NCBI RefSeq assembly: GCF_032854445.1
Contig: NC_088305.1
Span: 16,479,717 to 16,543,716 of the forward strand
DNA length: 64,000 nucleotides
From: Liolophura sinensis
Taxonomy: Eukaryota; Mollusca; Polyplacophora; Chitonida; Chitonidae
Direction of reading: 5' to 3'
Position 1 is the first letter of the stretch. Every line of letters starts with the position of its first letter. A model generated the notes under the pieces. The model searched no databases and was not told where the DNA came from. It saw nothing but the letters and a program-made list of their open reading frames with translations. The position numbers were made by a program, and so were the translations under genes. Of this stretch, positions 32,102 through 43,567 are shown piece after piece.

Positions 32102-34403
32102 GTAAGTCGTAAGTGTTGATAATATGTCCCAAATGTAGGTATGATTGGACCTGAAATATGTCCTAAGTGTAGGTATGATTAATGGGCCTGAAATAAGCTT
32201 CAGTGCAGGTATGAATGATGGGCCTGAAATAAGCTTCAGTGTAGGTATGATTGATGGGTCTGAAATAAACTTCAGTGCAGGTATGAATGATGGGCCTGAA
32301 ATAAACTTCAGTGTAGGTATGATTAATGGGCCTGAAATAAGCTTCAGTGTAGGTATGATTAATGGGCCTGAAATAAGCTTCAGTGCAGGTATGAATGATG
32401 GGCCTGAAATAAAGTTCAGTGTAGGTATGATTAATGGGCCTGAAATAAGCTTCAGTGTAGGTATGATTGATGGGCCTAAAATAAGCTTCAGTGTAGGTAT
32501 GATTAATGGGCCTGAAATAAACTTCAGTGTAGGTATGATTGATGGGCCTAAAATAAGCTTCAGTGTAGGTATGATTGATGGGCCTGAAATAAGCTTCAGT
32601 GTACGTATGATTAATGGATCTGAAATAAAGTTCAGTGTATGTATGATTGATGGGCCTGAAATAAGCTTCAGTGTAGGTATGATTGATGGGCCTAAAATAA
32701 ACTTCAGTGTAGGTATGATTAATGGGCCTGAAATAAACTTCAGTGTAGGTATGATTAATGGGCTTGAAATAAGCTTCAGTGTAGGTATGATTGATGGGCC
32801 TGAAATAAGCTTCAGTGTAGGTATGATTAATGGGCCTGAAATAAACTTCAGTGTAGGTATGATTAATGGGTCTGAAATAAGCTTCAGTGTAGGTATGATT
32901 GATGGGCCTGAAATAAGCTTCAGTGTATGTATGATTGATGGGCCTGAAATAAACTTCAGTGTATGTATGATTAATGGGCCTAAAATAAGCTTCAGTGTAG
33001 GTATGATTGATGGGCCTGAAATAAGCTTCAGTGTAGGTATGAATGATGGGCCTGAAATAAACTTCAGTGTAGGTATGATTAATGGGCCTGAAATAAGCTT
33101 CAGTGTAGGTATGATTAATGGGCCTGAAATAAGCTTCAGTGTACGTATGATTAATGGGCCTGAAATAAACTTCAGTGTAGGTATGATTAATGGGTCTGAA
33201 ATAAGCTTCAGTGTAGGTATGATTAATGGGCCTGAAATAAGCTTCAGTGTAGGTATGATTAATGGGCCTGAAATAAGCTTCAGTGCAGGTATGAATGATG
33301 GGCCTGAAATAAAGTTCAGTGTAGGTATGATTAATGGGCCTGAAATAAGCTTCAGTGTAGGTATGATTGATGGGCCTAAAATAAGCTTCAGTGTAGGTAT
33401 GATTAATGGGCCTGAAATAAACTTCAGTGTAGGTATGATTGATGGGCCTAAAATAAGCTTCAGTGTAGGTATGATTGATGGGCCTGAAATAAACTTCAGT
33501 GTATGTATGATTAATGGGCCTAAAATAAGCTTCAGTGTAGGTATGATTAATGGGCCTGAAATAAGCTTCAGTGTAGGTATGATTAATGGGCCTGAAATAA
33601 ACTTCAGTGTAGGTATGATTAATGGGCCTGAAATAAGCTTCAGTGTAGGTATGATTAATGGGCCTAAAATAAGCTTCAGTGTATGTATGATTAATGGGCC
33701 TGAAATAAGCTTCAGTGTAGGTGTGATTGATGGACCTAAAATAAAGTTCAGTGTAGGTATGATTAATAGGCCTGAAATAAACTTCAGTGTACGTATGATT
33801 AATGGGCCTGAAATAAGCTTCAGTGTAGGTATGATTGATGGGCCTGAAATAAACTTCAGTGTAGGTATGATTAATGGGCCTAAAATAAGCTTCAGTGTAG
33901 GTATGATTAATGGGCCTAAAATAAGCTTCAGTGTAGGTATGATTAATGGGCCTGAAATAAGCTTCAGTGTAGGTATGATTGATGGGTCTGAAATAAAGTT
34001 CAGTGTAGGTATGATTGATGGGCCTGAAATAAGCTTCAGTGTAGGTATGATTGATGGGCCTAAAATAAACTTCAGTGTAGGTATGATTAATGGGCCTGAA
34101 ATAAACTTCAGTGTAGGTATGATTAATGGGCCTGAAATAAGCTTCAGTGTATGTATGATTGATGGGCCTGAAATAAGCTTCAGTGTAGGTATGATTGATG
34201 GGCCTGAAATAAATTTCAGTGTAGGTATGATTAATGGGCCTGAAATAAGCTTCAGTGTAGGTATGATTGATGGGCCTGAAATAAAGTTCAGTGTAGGTAT
34301 GATTAATGGGCCTGAAATAAGCTTCAGTGTATGTATGATTAATTGGCCTGGAATAAGCTTCAGTGTAGGTAAGGCTGGACCGTAATTAAGTCAGAAGTGT
34401 AGT
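32102..34403. repeat. Minisatellite, 36 bp x about 62, one open frame of 746 codons
   Basis: Units ATGATTAATGGGCCTGAAAT then AAGCTTCAGTGTAGGT, degenerate at both ends (32102-32170; 34370-34403). The unit is exactly 12 codons with no indel across about 2.2 kb, so the plus strand stays open (32145-34385) as repeats of M-I-(N/D)-G-P-E-I-S-F-S-V-G. The upstream end of the frame uses TTG, has no signal peptide, and no splice context or flanking exon is visible. Nearly every difference between units changes an amino acid (AAT/GAT, CCT/TCT, GAA/AAA, AGC/AAC/AAG, GGT/TGT/CGT), which does not suggest a selected protein. Most likely a DNA array; a repetitive protein cannot be excluded. Confidence 0.93.
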
Positions 34404-34780
34404 ATAGCATCAATTTGTGATCGACACGGATCAAGTGTTATATGTTCTCAGAACACTTTTATCAGGGCCGAGTTGTTGAGTGAGAGTGATTACACGTGAA
34501 CGCTACGAATATTTATACCTCCCCAAAAAGGCTCTTGGCCTAAAATCTCCGTGCATGATTGCTTATCCGGTGTCTAGAGTTAATATTATGCATATCTTGA
34601 CTTTACTCATTTGTTTAATTCCGACGTTGTTAGGAATACTCCTACATTATTTTTACACTTTTTCTAATACCACTGACACTTGTGTAAATGAGAAAAGGAA
34701 ATGTGTTTTTGTTTGCCAGATGTTTAAAAACGAAATTAAGAATTTGCAAGGCTACTAGATTGGACTGTATAGTGACACTG
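34404..34780. other. Unique spacer between two arrays
   Basis: About 375 bp of non-repetitive sequence. The plus-strand frame 34480-34758 has a hydrophobic stretch (ILTLLICLIPTLLGILLHYF) but no other support as a gene. Confidence 0.4.
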
Positions 34781-37700
34781 TGTGTGCCAGATAGCAAATA
34801 TCACACTGTTGTCTGTGCACACCGGTTATGTGTGACCAGATAGCAAATATCACACTGTTGTCTGTGCACACCGGTTATGTGTGACCAGATAGCAAATATC
34901 ACACTGTTGTCTGTACACACCGGTTATGTGTGACCAGATAGCAAATATCACATTGTTATCTGTACACACCCGTTATGTGTGACCAGACAGCAATTATCAC
35001 ACTGCCGTCTATGCACACCGTTTATGTGTGACCATATACCAATTATCACATTGTCGTCTGTGCACACCGGTTATGTGTGACCAGATAGCAAATATCACAT
35101 TGTTATCTGTACACACCGGTTATGTGTGACCAGACAGCAATTATCACACTGCCGTCTATGCACACCGTTTATGTGTGACCATATACCAATTATCAGACTG
35201 CCAGATATCTCAGACAGTTGTGTTTGTACAGCAGTTGTGTGAGACCAGATACCAGCTACCACACTGCTGTGTATGTCGACCCTTTACGCATGTTTGAAAA
35301 GATGCCAATTATCACACTGTCGTCTATTTGCGCCGGATATGTGTGACTAGATACTAATTATCACACTGTGCAGACTGGCTATGTGTAACGAGATACCAAT
35401 TTATCACACTGATGTCGGTCTACATTGGATGTGTGCAACGAGATCTCAGTATCACACACTGACGTCTGTGTACACTGGTTATATATGACCAAATACGTAC
35501 AGCACTGCTATGTGTGCCCAAATAGCAATTATCACACCGCTGTCTGTGTGCACCAAACACAGTGCGTGGGACCAAACACCAATTATCACACCGCTGTCTG
35601 TGTACACTGAACACTGTGCGTGTGACCAAACACCAATTATCACACCACTGTCTGTGTACACTGAACAATGTGTGTGTGACCAAACACCAATAATCACACC
35701 ACTGTGTACACTGAACATTGTGTGTGTGACCAAACACCAATTATGACACCTCTGTCTGTGTACACTGAAGAATGTGTGTGTGACAAAACACCAACTATTA
35801 CCTTGCTGCCTGTGAACACTGAACAATGTTTGTGTGACCAAACACCAATTATGACACCGCTGTCTGTATACACTGAACAATGTGTGTGTGACAAAAATCC
35901 AATTATGACACCGCTATCTGTGTACACTGAACAATGTGGGAGTGTGACCAAACACCAATTGTGACACCGATGCCTGTGAACACTGAACAATGTGTGAGTG
36001 TGACCAAACACCAATTATCACCCCGCTGTTTGTGTACACTGAACAATGTGTGTGTGACCAGACACCAATTATCACCTCGCTGTCTGTGTATACTGAACAA
36101 TGTGTGTGACATACACCAATTATCACACCGCTGTCTGTGTACACTGAACAATGTGTGTGTGACCAAACACCAATTATCACCTCGCTGTTTATGTACACTG
36201 AACAATGTGTGAGTGTGACCAAACACCAATGATGACATCGCTGTTTGTGTACACTGAACAATGTGTGTGAGACCAAACACCAATTATTATCTCGTTCTTT
36301 GTGTACAGTGAACAATGTGAGTGTGACCAAACACCAATTATGACACCGCTATTTGTGTACACTGAACAATGTTTGTGTGACCAAACACCAATTATGACAC
36401 CGCTGTTTGTGTACACTGAACAATGTGTGTGTGACTAAACATCAGTTGTCACTTCAATGTCTATGTACACTGAACAGTGTGTGTGGCCAAACACCAATTA
36501 TGACACCGCTGTTTGTGTACATTGAACAATCTGTGTGACCAAACACCAATTATTATCTCGATGTCTGTGTACACTGAAAAATGTTTGTGTGACCAAACAC
36601 TAATTATCACCTCGCTGTCTATGTACACTGAACAATGTGTGTGTGACCGAAACACCAATTATCACCTCGCTGTCTGTGAACACTGAACGATATATGTGTG
36701 TGTGACCAAACACCAATTATCACACCGCTGTCTGTGTACACTGAACAATGTGTGTGTGACCAAACACCAATTATCACACCGATGTTTGTGTACACTGAAC
36801 AATGTGTGTTTGACCAAACACGAATTATGACATCGCTGTCTGTGTACACTGAACAATGTATGAGTGTGACCAAACACCAATTGTGACACCGATGTCTGTG
36901 TACACTGAACAATGTGTGGGTGTGACCAAACACCAATTATGACCCCGCTGTTTGTTACACTGAACAATGTGTGTGTGACCATACACCAATTATGACATTG
37001 CTGTCTGTGTACACTGAACAATGTGTATGTGACCAAACACCAATTATGACACCGATGTCTGTGTACACTGAACAATGTGTGTGTGACTAAACAATAGTTT
37101 TCACTTCACTGTCTGTGTACACTGAACAATGCGAGTGTGACCAAACACCAGTTATCACACCGATGTCTGTGTGCACTGAACAATGTGTGTGTGACCGAAC
37201 ACCAATTATGACATCGCTGTCTCTGTGCACTGAACAATGTATGTGTGACCAAACACCAATTAACACACCGCTGTCTGTGTACACTGAACAATGTGTGTGT
37301 GACCATACACCAATTATGACATCGTTGTTTGTATACACTGAACAATGTATGTGTGACCGAACACCAATTATGACATCGCTGTTTGTGTACACTGAACAAT
37401 GTGTGTGTGACCAAACACCAATTATCACCCCGCTGTCTCTGTACACTGAACAATGTTTGTGTGACCAAACACCAATTATGACATCGCTGTCTGTGTACAT
37501 TGAATAATGTGTGTGTCACCAAACAACAATAATTACCCCGCTGTCTGTGTACACTGAACAATGTGTGTGACCAAACACTGATTATGACCCCACTGTCTGT
37601 GTACACTTAACAATGTGTGTGTGACTAAACATCAGTTTTCACTTCACCATCTGTGTACACTGAACAATGTGTGTGTGACCAAACACCAATTGTGACACCC

Positions 37701-38060
37701 ATGTCTGTGTACACTGAACAATCTGTGTGACCTAACACCAGTTATCATCTCGCTGTTTGTGTACACTGAACAATGTGCGTGTGACGAAACACCCATCATC
37801 ACCCCGCTGTCTGTGTACACTGAACAATGTGTGTGTGACCAAACACCAATTATGACACCGCTGTTTGTGTAAACTGAACAATGTGTGTTTGACTAAACAT
37901 CAGTCATCACTTCACTGCCTGTGTACACTGAACAGTGTGTGTGTGACCAAACACCAATTATGACATTGCTGTCTGTGTACACTGAACAATGTGTGTGTCA
38001 CCGAACACCAATTATGACACCGATATCTGTGTACACTGAACAATGTGTGTGTGACCATAT
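34780..38060. repeat. Composite minisatellite grading from 49-bp to 54-bp units, about 65 copies
   Basis: Left part (34780-35220): 49-bp units GTGTGACCAGATAGCAAATA, TCACACTGTTGTCTGTGCAC, ACCGGTTAT. Middle (35220-35510): diverged intermediates. Right part (35510-38060): about 47 units of 54 bp, CACCAATTATGACACCGCTG, TCTGTGTACACTGAACAATG, TGTGTGTGACCAAA. Common blocks (GTGTGACCA, ATTATCACAC, CTGTGTACAC) show that both classes share an ancestor. Since 54 is 18 codons, both strands are open in many overlapping frames up to 166 codons; I treat all as by-products. Confidence 0.95.
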
Positions 38061-38745
38061 GTTACGCAGTTATTGTGCAGTCAAGCCAACAATTAACTCA
38101 AGGCACGTCCGAGAAGCAATCGACCAGTTTGGTTTCTCGTGGAACACCGATAATGCAGTAGGAATCTGCAGCAGTTCGAAATGTCTTTCCAATCAACGAA
38201 AATCAAGTGAACTTTTGGACTAAAGAATTTTAATTGCCTTGATTTGTGAGTCAATTCCCAAGATTTGAAACTAAGGACGTGTAAATATGTCAAGTTAAGT
38301 AGAAAAACCAGAATGGAAGAGATAATTTTGAAAAAAAACAAAAAAAAAACAACAACAACAACAAAAGCGTGTGCCTGAAAATCTGGCACGATTTCACCTG
38401 GCGAGACAAAACGTCGAATCTAAGACAAATCCATGCGTAATTACCAAGTCCTGAGAGATGGAATGTACTTTCGCGATTCCCGCGGCTGGCTAGGATTTTC
38501 ATTTGTCGGCTTTGTACCTAGGACTTGCTTATGTCATTTCTATGTAATACGGCTTCGCGTATCCAATGGCTGGATCGCATAAGCGATTATATGTTCCTAT
38601 AATCATATAAGAAGCTAATGTGCAGTTTCCGCTAGTATCTACGATATATGTGTTACCACACTGAAGAAATAATATGTGAGTTTAAACAGAGCGTCTATTG
38701 TCTGATTGATGCTAGAGTGTATTAGTTTATTATGGTTTGATACTG
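38061..38745. other. No gene seen
   Basis: Unique sequence with an A-rich run (38330-38365). The open frames here are continuations of array frames or simple-sequence frames. Confidence 0.5.
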
Positions 38746-38747
38746 AT

Positions 38748-38798
38748 TTATTTATTTATTTGATTGGTGTTTACGGCGTCCTCAAGTATATTTACCAT
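38748..38798 (-). mobile_element. SINE-A 3'-end fragment
   Basis: 'atttatttatttgattggtg' and 'cggcgtcctcaagtat', the complement of the SINE-A end. Confidence 0.65.
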
Positions 38799-38876
38799 GA
38801 TACTGTGCCATAATGTACTGGTAGTGTAATAAAACCTGTATGTTGATTTAATATGATATATGTGTACTATGTAAGT

Positions 38877-39270
38877 AACGGGAGCAGATTTCCGTTGCTT
38901 ATACCAGAAGCAGCGGGCGGGAATTTCCCTTTAGCTCAGTTGGTAGAGCGCTGGAAATCAGCTGCAGAGACCGGAGTTCTAATCCTTGTGTGACCCACGT
39001 TGCGAAATCCTTCAACCATTACACTGGTAACATGACCTAACAGGTTCCAAGAAGCGTGAGGCTCTGGACCTGTGGACGCGGGTGTGCCTTGGGAGAGGGG
39101 GAAGGATTTAAGTGGGGAAAGGTGTAACAGGAGCAGCTTTCCAGTGCTGATACCAGCAGTAGCCAGCGCGAATTTCCCTTACGCTCAGTTGGTAGAGCAC
39201 TGTACTTTGGCTCCTGAGACCCGAGTTCGAATACTTCTGTGACGTAGTAAAATCTATCAACCATTGTATA
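38877..39270 (+). repeat. Tandem pair of about 245-bp units each with a tRNA-like segment
   Basis: Two diverged copies begin GTAACGGGAGCAG (38876) and GTAACAGGAGCAG (39123). Each holds an A-box-like GCTCAGTTGGTAGAGC (38935; 39184) and a B-box-like segment (GAGTTCTAATCC; GAGTTCGAATAC) about 35-40 bp later, then a CAACCATT block. The ends do not pair as an acceptor stem, so these look like a tRNA-derived SINE pair, not tRNA genes. Confidence 0.6.
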
Positions 39271-39280
39271 TGTAGAAAAA

Positions 39281-39450
39281 ATGTTTATTTATTTCTTTGA
39301 TTGGTGTTTTACGCCGTTGTCAAGAATATTTAATTTATACGATGGAGGCCAGCGGTATGGTGAGAGGAAACGGTGCTCGGGGAAACCCACGACTACCCGC
39401 AGTTTGCGGCAGATCTACCAGCGTACGGCCCGAGAGGAAGCCCGCACTGT
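39281..39450 (-). mobile_element. SINE-A, 5'-truncated
   Basis: 'ttgattggtgttttacgccg' through 'gtacggcccgagaggaagcc'; it lacks the tRNA head. Confidence 0.85.
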
Positions 39451-40805
39451 AAAAGAATAATATGATGCAACGAAAGACTACAGTATACCATCACTCAGAC
39501 AACAGACTTCCTGTTAAGTTTTATATATGTATTAACTTGAGGGTAGATATTTGTTATAGACGAAAAGCAACTAGTGAAGAAATGAAATAAAGTGACAGTA
39601 CGACAGACAGAAGCATAGAGATTAAACTCGGAGCAGCGACTCGGAGCAGCGCCTACCATGCCTTGAACATCGGCTGTTTTTCTTGCATCATTGAAACTTA
39701 ACTGCTTCTTCCCTACATGTTACCATCTTTATTTGACTACTTTCGGAACTACTGTTCAAGTTGTTTTGGGCATGTGGTCTTGCGATCATCGAAATGGAAC
39801 GCCACTTGATGGTGTATGAGTGGTATGCTAATGTCCGCCTTAACTTTTAGATTACCGAAATAGTACTGATAATAATATTTCCTCACACCTTGCTGCGTCT
39901 AGCGCAAGCTTGCGATCGTTCTTGTCAGCCAATTTTTTTAAAGCCTGCGTATGCCTAAGCATAGTATTTTTGTCTTCGCAATTTACCAGTTTCTGTTTTA
40001 TCAAGTGGTTGTAATAAGTATTAGGGAAAAATCAGCTGTAAATATGGTATTTTAAAAAATTGCTTAATATCATAACATTTGATCGGTAACATTTTTAACA
40101 TAATTTGGTGTATAAGAAGCATAATTATGCTGGGAATCACCCCATCCTGCAACAGGCACTTAGTCTTTGTCTAATGATTTTCCTTCTGAGTTATTTAAGC
40201 GGTGGAGAACAAACTGTAAAGTTTAGCGCATTTTTCTCGCCACTTACTCCTACATGATGTGACATAAGCCTATGATAACTATAATGACCAAATCTTTTTC
40301 TGGACATAAATAAATGAGTTATGATTAGCTGGTCTAATGTATTGAGATTCACCTCATTTGCTGAGGTGCCTTAATGCTATTGATTGTAAACATATGTTTC
40401 TTTTCTGGTGTGTGGGAGGCGGTTGGGTAGGGGGTACGGGTGGGATGGGTGAGAGTTAATAAGCGGTTGTTAATGATGTTGTTATCGCCGTCGAGTGCAT
40501 GAGTCCTTATTAGGATGGGGCAATTAACTACCATCTAACACCAAGGCGTAAGTGGATGATAACCTCTTGCAAGTCTTCAAAGAAAAAAAAAGAAAAAAAA
40601 GCGAAAATCAGAGCATGTTGTCTTTCTTGCACGCACTACACTTGACCCTAATGACCAGGCCGTATGGCGCTATTCAGTCACAGTTATACCTCTTCATTTT
40701 CACCGCCCTAGACGTTGCATGGTTCCTTGAATAGGCTGCTCAGAGGCCAACGTTTGAAATCGGTTTCTCTGTCCCATGATATTTAAGATTTTTCGCGTCT
40801 GTAAG
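39451..40805. other. No gene seen
   Basis: Unique sequence with scattered homopolymers. The frames at 40349-40534 and 40552-40734 are not recognisable. Confidence 0.5.
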
Positions 40806-41092
40806 AGTGAGTGAGTGAGTGAGTGCTTGGGGTTTAACGTCGTACTTAACAATTTCTCAGTCATATGACGACGAAGGAATCTTTAAAGTGCACGTAGTGT
40901 GCTTCCTTGTTGCAGGACGGATTTCCACCGCACTTTTAACTAGTCTTGCTTCATTGAGGCGCCTTACGGAAGGCAAGTAAGCCGGCCATCCCGAGCCATT
41001 ATACTCCTACGGATTAACCAGTCGTTGCACTATCCCCTTGCTGAACGCCAAGCGAGGAAGTTACAACTTCCTTTTTTAAGGTCTTAGATGTG
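40806..41092 (-). mobile_element. SINE-B, near full length at the 3' end
   Basis: Starts with the (GAGT)n tail complement and 'cttggggtttaacgtcgtac', then 'tttctcagtcatatgacga', 'caggacggatttccaccgc', 'aggcgccttacggaaggc' and 'aaggtcttaga'; it lacks the tRNA head. Confidence 0.85.
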
Positions 41093-41580
41093 CCGTCCGT
41101 TGGATGGTGTGGAGAAGGGCAGCTTCATGTGCATGGGCATATCTTGGGCACACTGTTTGTGACAACGATGCCAATCGTGTGCAGCGAAGAAAACTTTCAA
41201 ATTCGAATAAATGTTTGTTTTCGTAGTTTCGAGGATTGTTCTCCTACGAGGAGAAAATACACAGTCTATTGCATACTTTATTGTTGCTCTTTCCGGTGTG
41301 TATATAACTTCAGCCAAATGAAAGTCATGTATGAATCCTCTCAGGTGGTGTCTGTGTCTAGAGTAGGCCTAAAACTGTACGCTTCTTGTTGAATTTTCGT
41401 TTCTTTTACCTAATTATTGTGCATGTCTAAGACCGTCTTCTCGGTACACACTCGAGACTGGAACGCAGTAGCATTATAGCTCTGCGTATTGTTCACTCGT
41501 CGTATATGGTTGCACAATCTATAATCTGAGGTAAATGGCAGAACAACCTGCCACAGATCTTGTTCATGTATCACCTCAAG

Positions 41581-41851
41581 ATTTATTTATTTATTTATTT
41601 GATTGGTGTTTTACGCCGTACCCAAGAATATTTCACTTATACGACGGCGGCTTGCATTATGGTGGGTGGAAACCGGACAGACCTCGGGGGAAATCCACAA
41701 CCATCCGCAGGTTGCTGCCAGATCTTCCCACTTACGGTCGGAGAGGAAGCCAGCATGAGCTGGACTTGAATTCACAGCGACCGCATTGGTGAGAGGCTCC
41801 TGGGTCATTACGCTGCGCTAGCGCGCTAACCAACTGAGCCACGGAGACCCA
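41581..41851 (-). mobile_element. SINE-A, full length, best preserved copy
   Basis: (ATTT)n tail complement, whole body, and the head with B-box-like GAATTCACAGCG region and A-box-like complement 'gcgctaaccaactgagccac'. The complementary reading frames on both strands (41535-41808) are SINE translations. Confidence 0.92.
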
Positions 41852-43360
41852 TATCACCTCAAGACTAATACTCTTCTATGCCCATCATCTAAATTCATAC
41901 ACTCTGTGTATTTTAGTCTTAAACAAAAGAATTTTATGATCCTCATTAATATGATCTGTAGACGTACTCACTTTCGCGTATTGTTTCATTATTGAGGAAA
42001 GATTATTTCTATTTTCCTGTAAGTATATCGTCACTCTTAACCTATTTCATTTTTAAAGTTGAACCCTAGTGACGGGCCTTCCAAACTGAATATACATGCA
42101 GCTAGTAATTAATATCCCCTGAATGTTTGAAACATCGAAAACGGAAGAAAAAAGGAAGAATTTGGTGATCAAACATCAGAAAATCTACCCCATTGCGATC
42201 GAACCGTCCTAAATTTACCCTGTGACGTCACGGCGGTAAATTCGCTGGCAGGCAGGCACACTTTTCTAGCTCGTCACTGTTCAACTCACAATCCGCTGGC
42301 TTGACTAAATAGCTCCCGGTGTTGCTCAACTTGGCGATAAAAATTTATAGACTGTGTTCTGTGAAACCGTGCCAAACTCTCCACGGATACAGCTATGTCC
42401 AATTCGTGGCAGACAAACCAGACGGGATCGCGTTTGCCTCATCTACAGTGGCCGGTATATGAGCGAAAATCGGTCATCGTATCGCCTAGTCGCTGTGCTG
42501 TACACGGTTTTCAAGGATTTTATTTAAACACAACTCCGGTGTCTTAAAAAACATTTGTTGTATAACTGTGTTATTTATATGATTTTCAGGGTGCTAATTA
42601 AGAGGTGTACTCTTGGGGGTAATTACAGATTAAGTCATACGATGGCTAATTCTTGAAAAGCACACATTGGGTAGGTCTAATGCATGGATTCAGCAATGAT
42701 TTGTTGGGCTTTTCAATACATAATCCTGACAGGTCTTACCGGCGTGCAGGGCTGCGCGATCGACAAAATAGGCAGAAGGTCCAACTTTAATGAGGTATTT
42801 TAAATAGAACTATATTAAGATAATATTTTTAAATGCTGTTTACAGACTAACATGCGTGCGTGTGGGTGTGTGGATGTTTGTGCTTGTGCGTGTTTATTTT
42901 TGCATCTCAATTCTGACATCACTCCCTCTACAGTTTCAGTGACTACCAGAACTGACTCTAGTGTTACTTGAAACCATATACTGGATTAGACCATATTATA
43001 GCGTCTGTTTCTTCCGTCGTTCAAAATGGCCGTCATTTATTTCAGAGATCTCTAGCGGATTCTCCAACAGTGTTACGATGGTCCCCGTGAGTACATTGTA
43101 GGCCTGTGATTAATTGTCTCTCTGCCCAGACGAGCCCTTTACAGGAATTACTCATTGGTGAGTTAGAAAGACCAAAATACCTCAGTATCTTTTTTGTGTG
43201 ACATCTGGTGAAACAAACCAAAGCTCATATGTTTCCCGACAGTGATGAAAATTCTTTAACAGAGTTAAGCAGAGCAGAGAATATTTGCTAGGCAATAGTG
43301 CATGGGTTTACTTTTGATGTGAAAAAAACTGCAACACGCGGATGCCCCTAGTTTATCCAG
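41852..43360. other. No gene seen; one CRE-like palindrome
   Basis: A perfect TGACGTCA lies at 42223-42230 in locally GC-richer sequence. Otherwise unique sequence with no coding frame. Confidence 0.4.
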
Positions 43361-43567
43361 AGGGGCCAATGCGGTCGCTATGAGTTTAGCTCATGCTTGT
43401 TTCCTCTGCGGCCAAACGTGGGAAGATTTGTCAGTAACGTACATATTCTCGTGAATTTCGCACTGGGCTCTGCCCGGTTTCCTCCCACCGTAATGCTGGC
43501 CTTCGTCATTTATGAAGTGAAATGTTCTTGAGTTCGACGTAAAACACGTCCCCAAAAATAAATAAAT
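43361..43567 (+). mobile_element. SINE-A, lacks A-box
   Basis: Starts at 'ccaatgcggtcgctatgag'; body and 3' end 'cttgagttcgacgtaaaac' with AAATAAATAAAT tail. Confidence 0.8.

Noticed and set aside
32145-34385. A 746-residue protein-coding gene
   Set aside because: The frame begins with a non-ATG codon and is a pure 36-bp array with amino-acid-changing variation, no flanking exons and degenerate edges. Kept as a repeat, with the open question listed as a finding.
35420-38223. Many overlapping Cys-rich frames on both strands
   Set aside because: They follow from a 54-bp unit (18 codons) without stops in several frames.
38930-39245. Two tRNA genes
   Set aside because: A- and B-box-like segments are present, but acceptor and anticodon stems do not pair convincingly; better read as tRNA-derived repeat.
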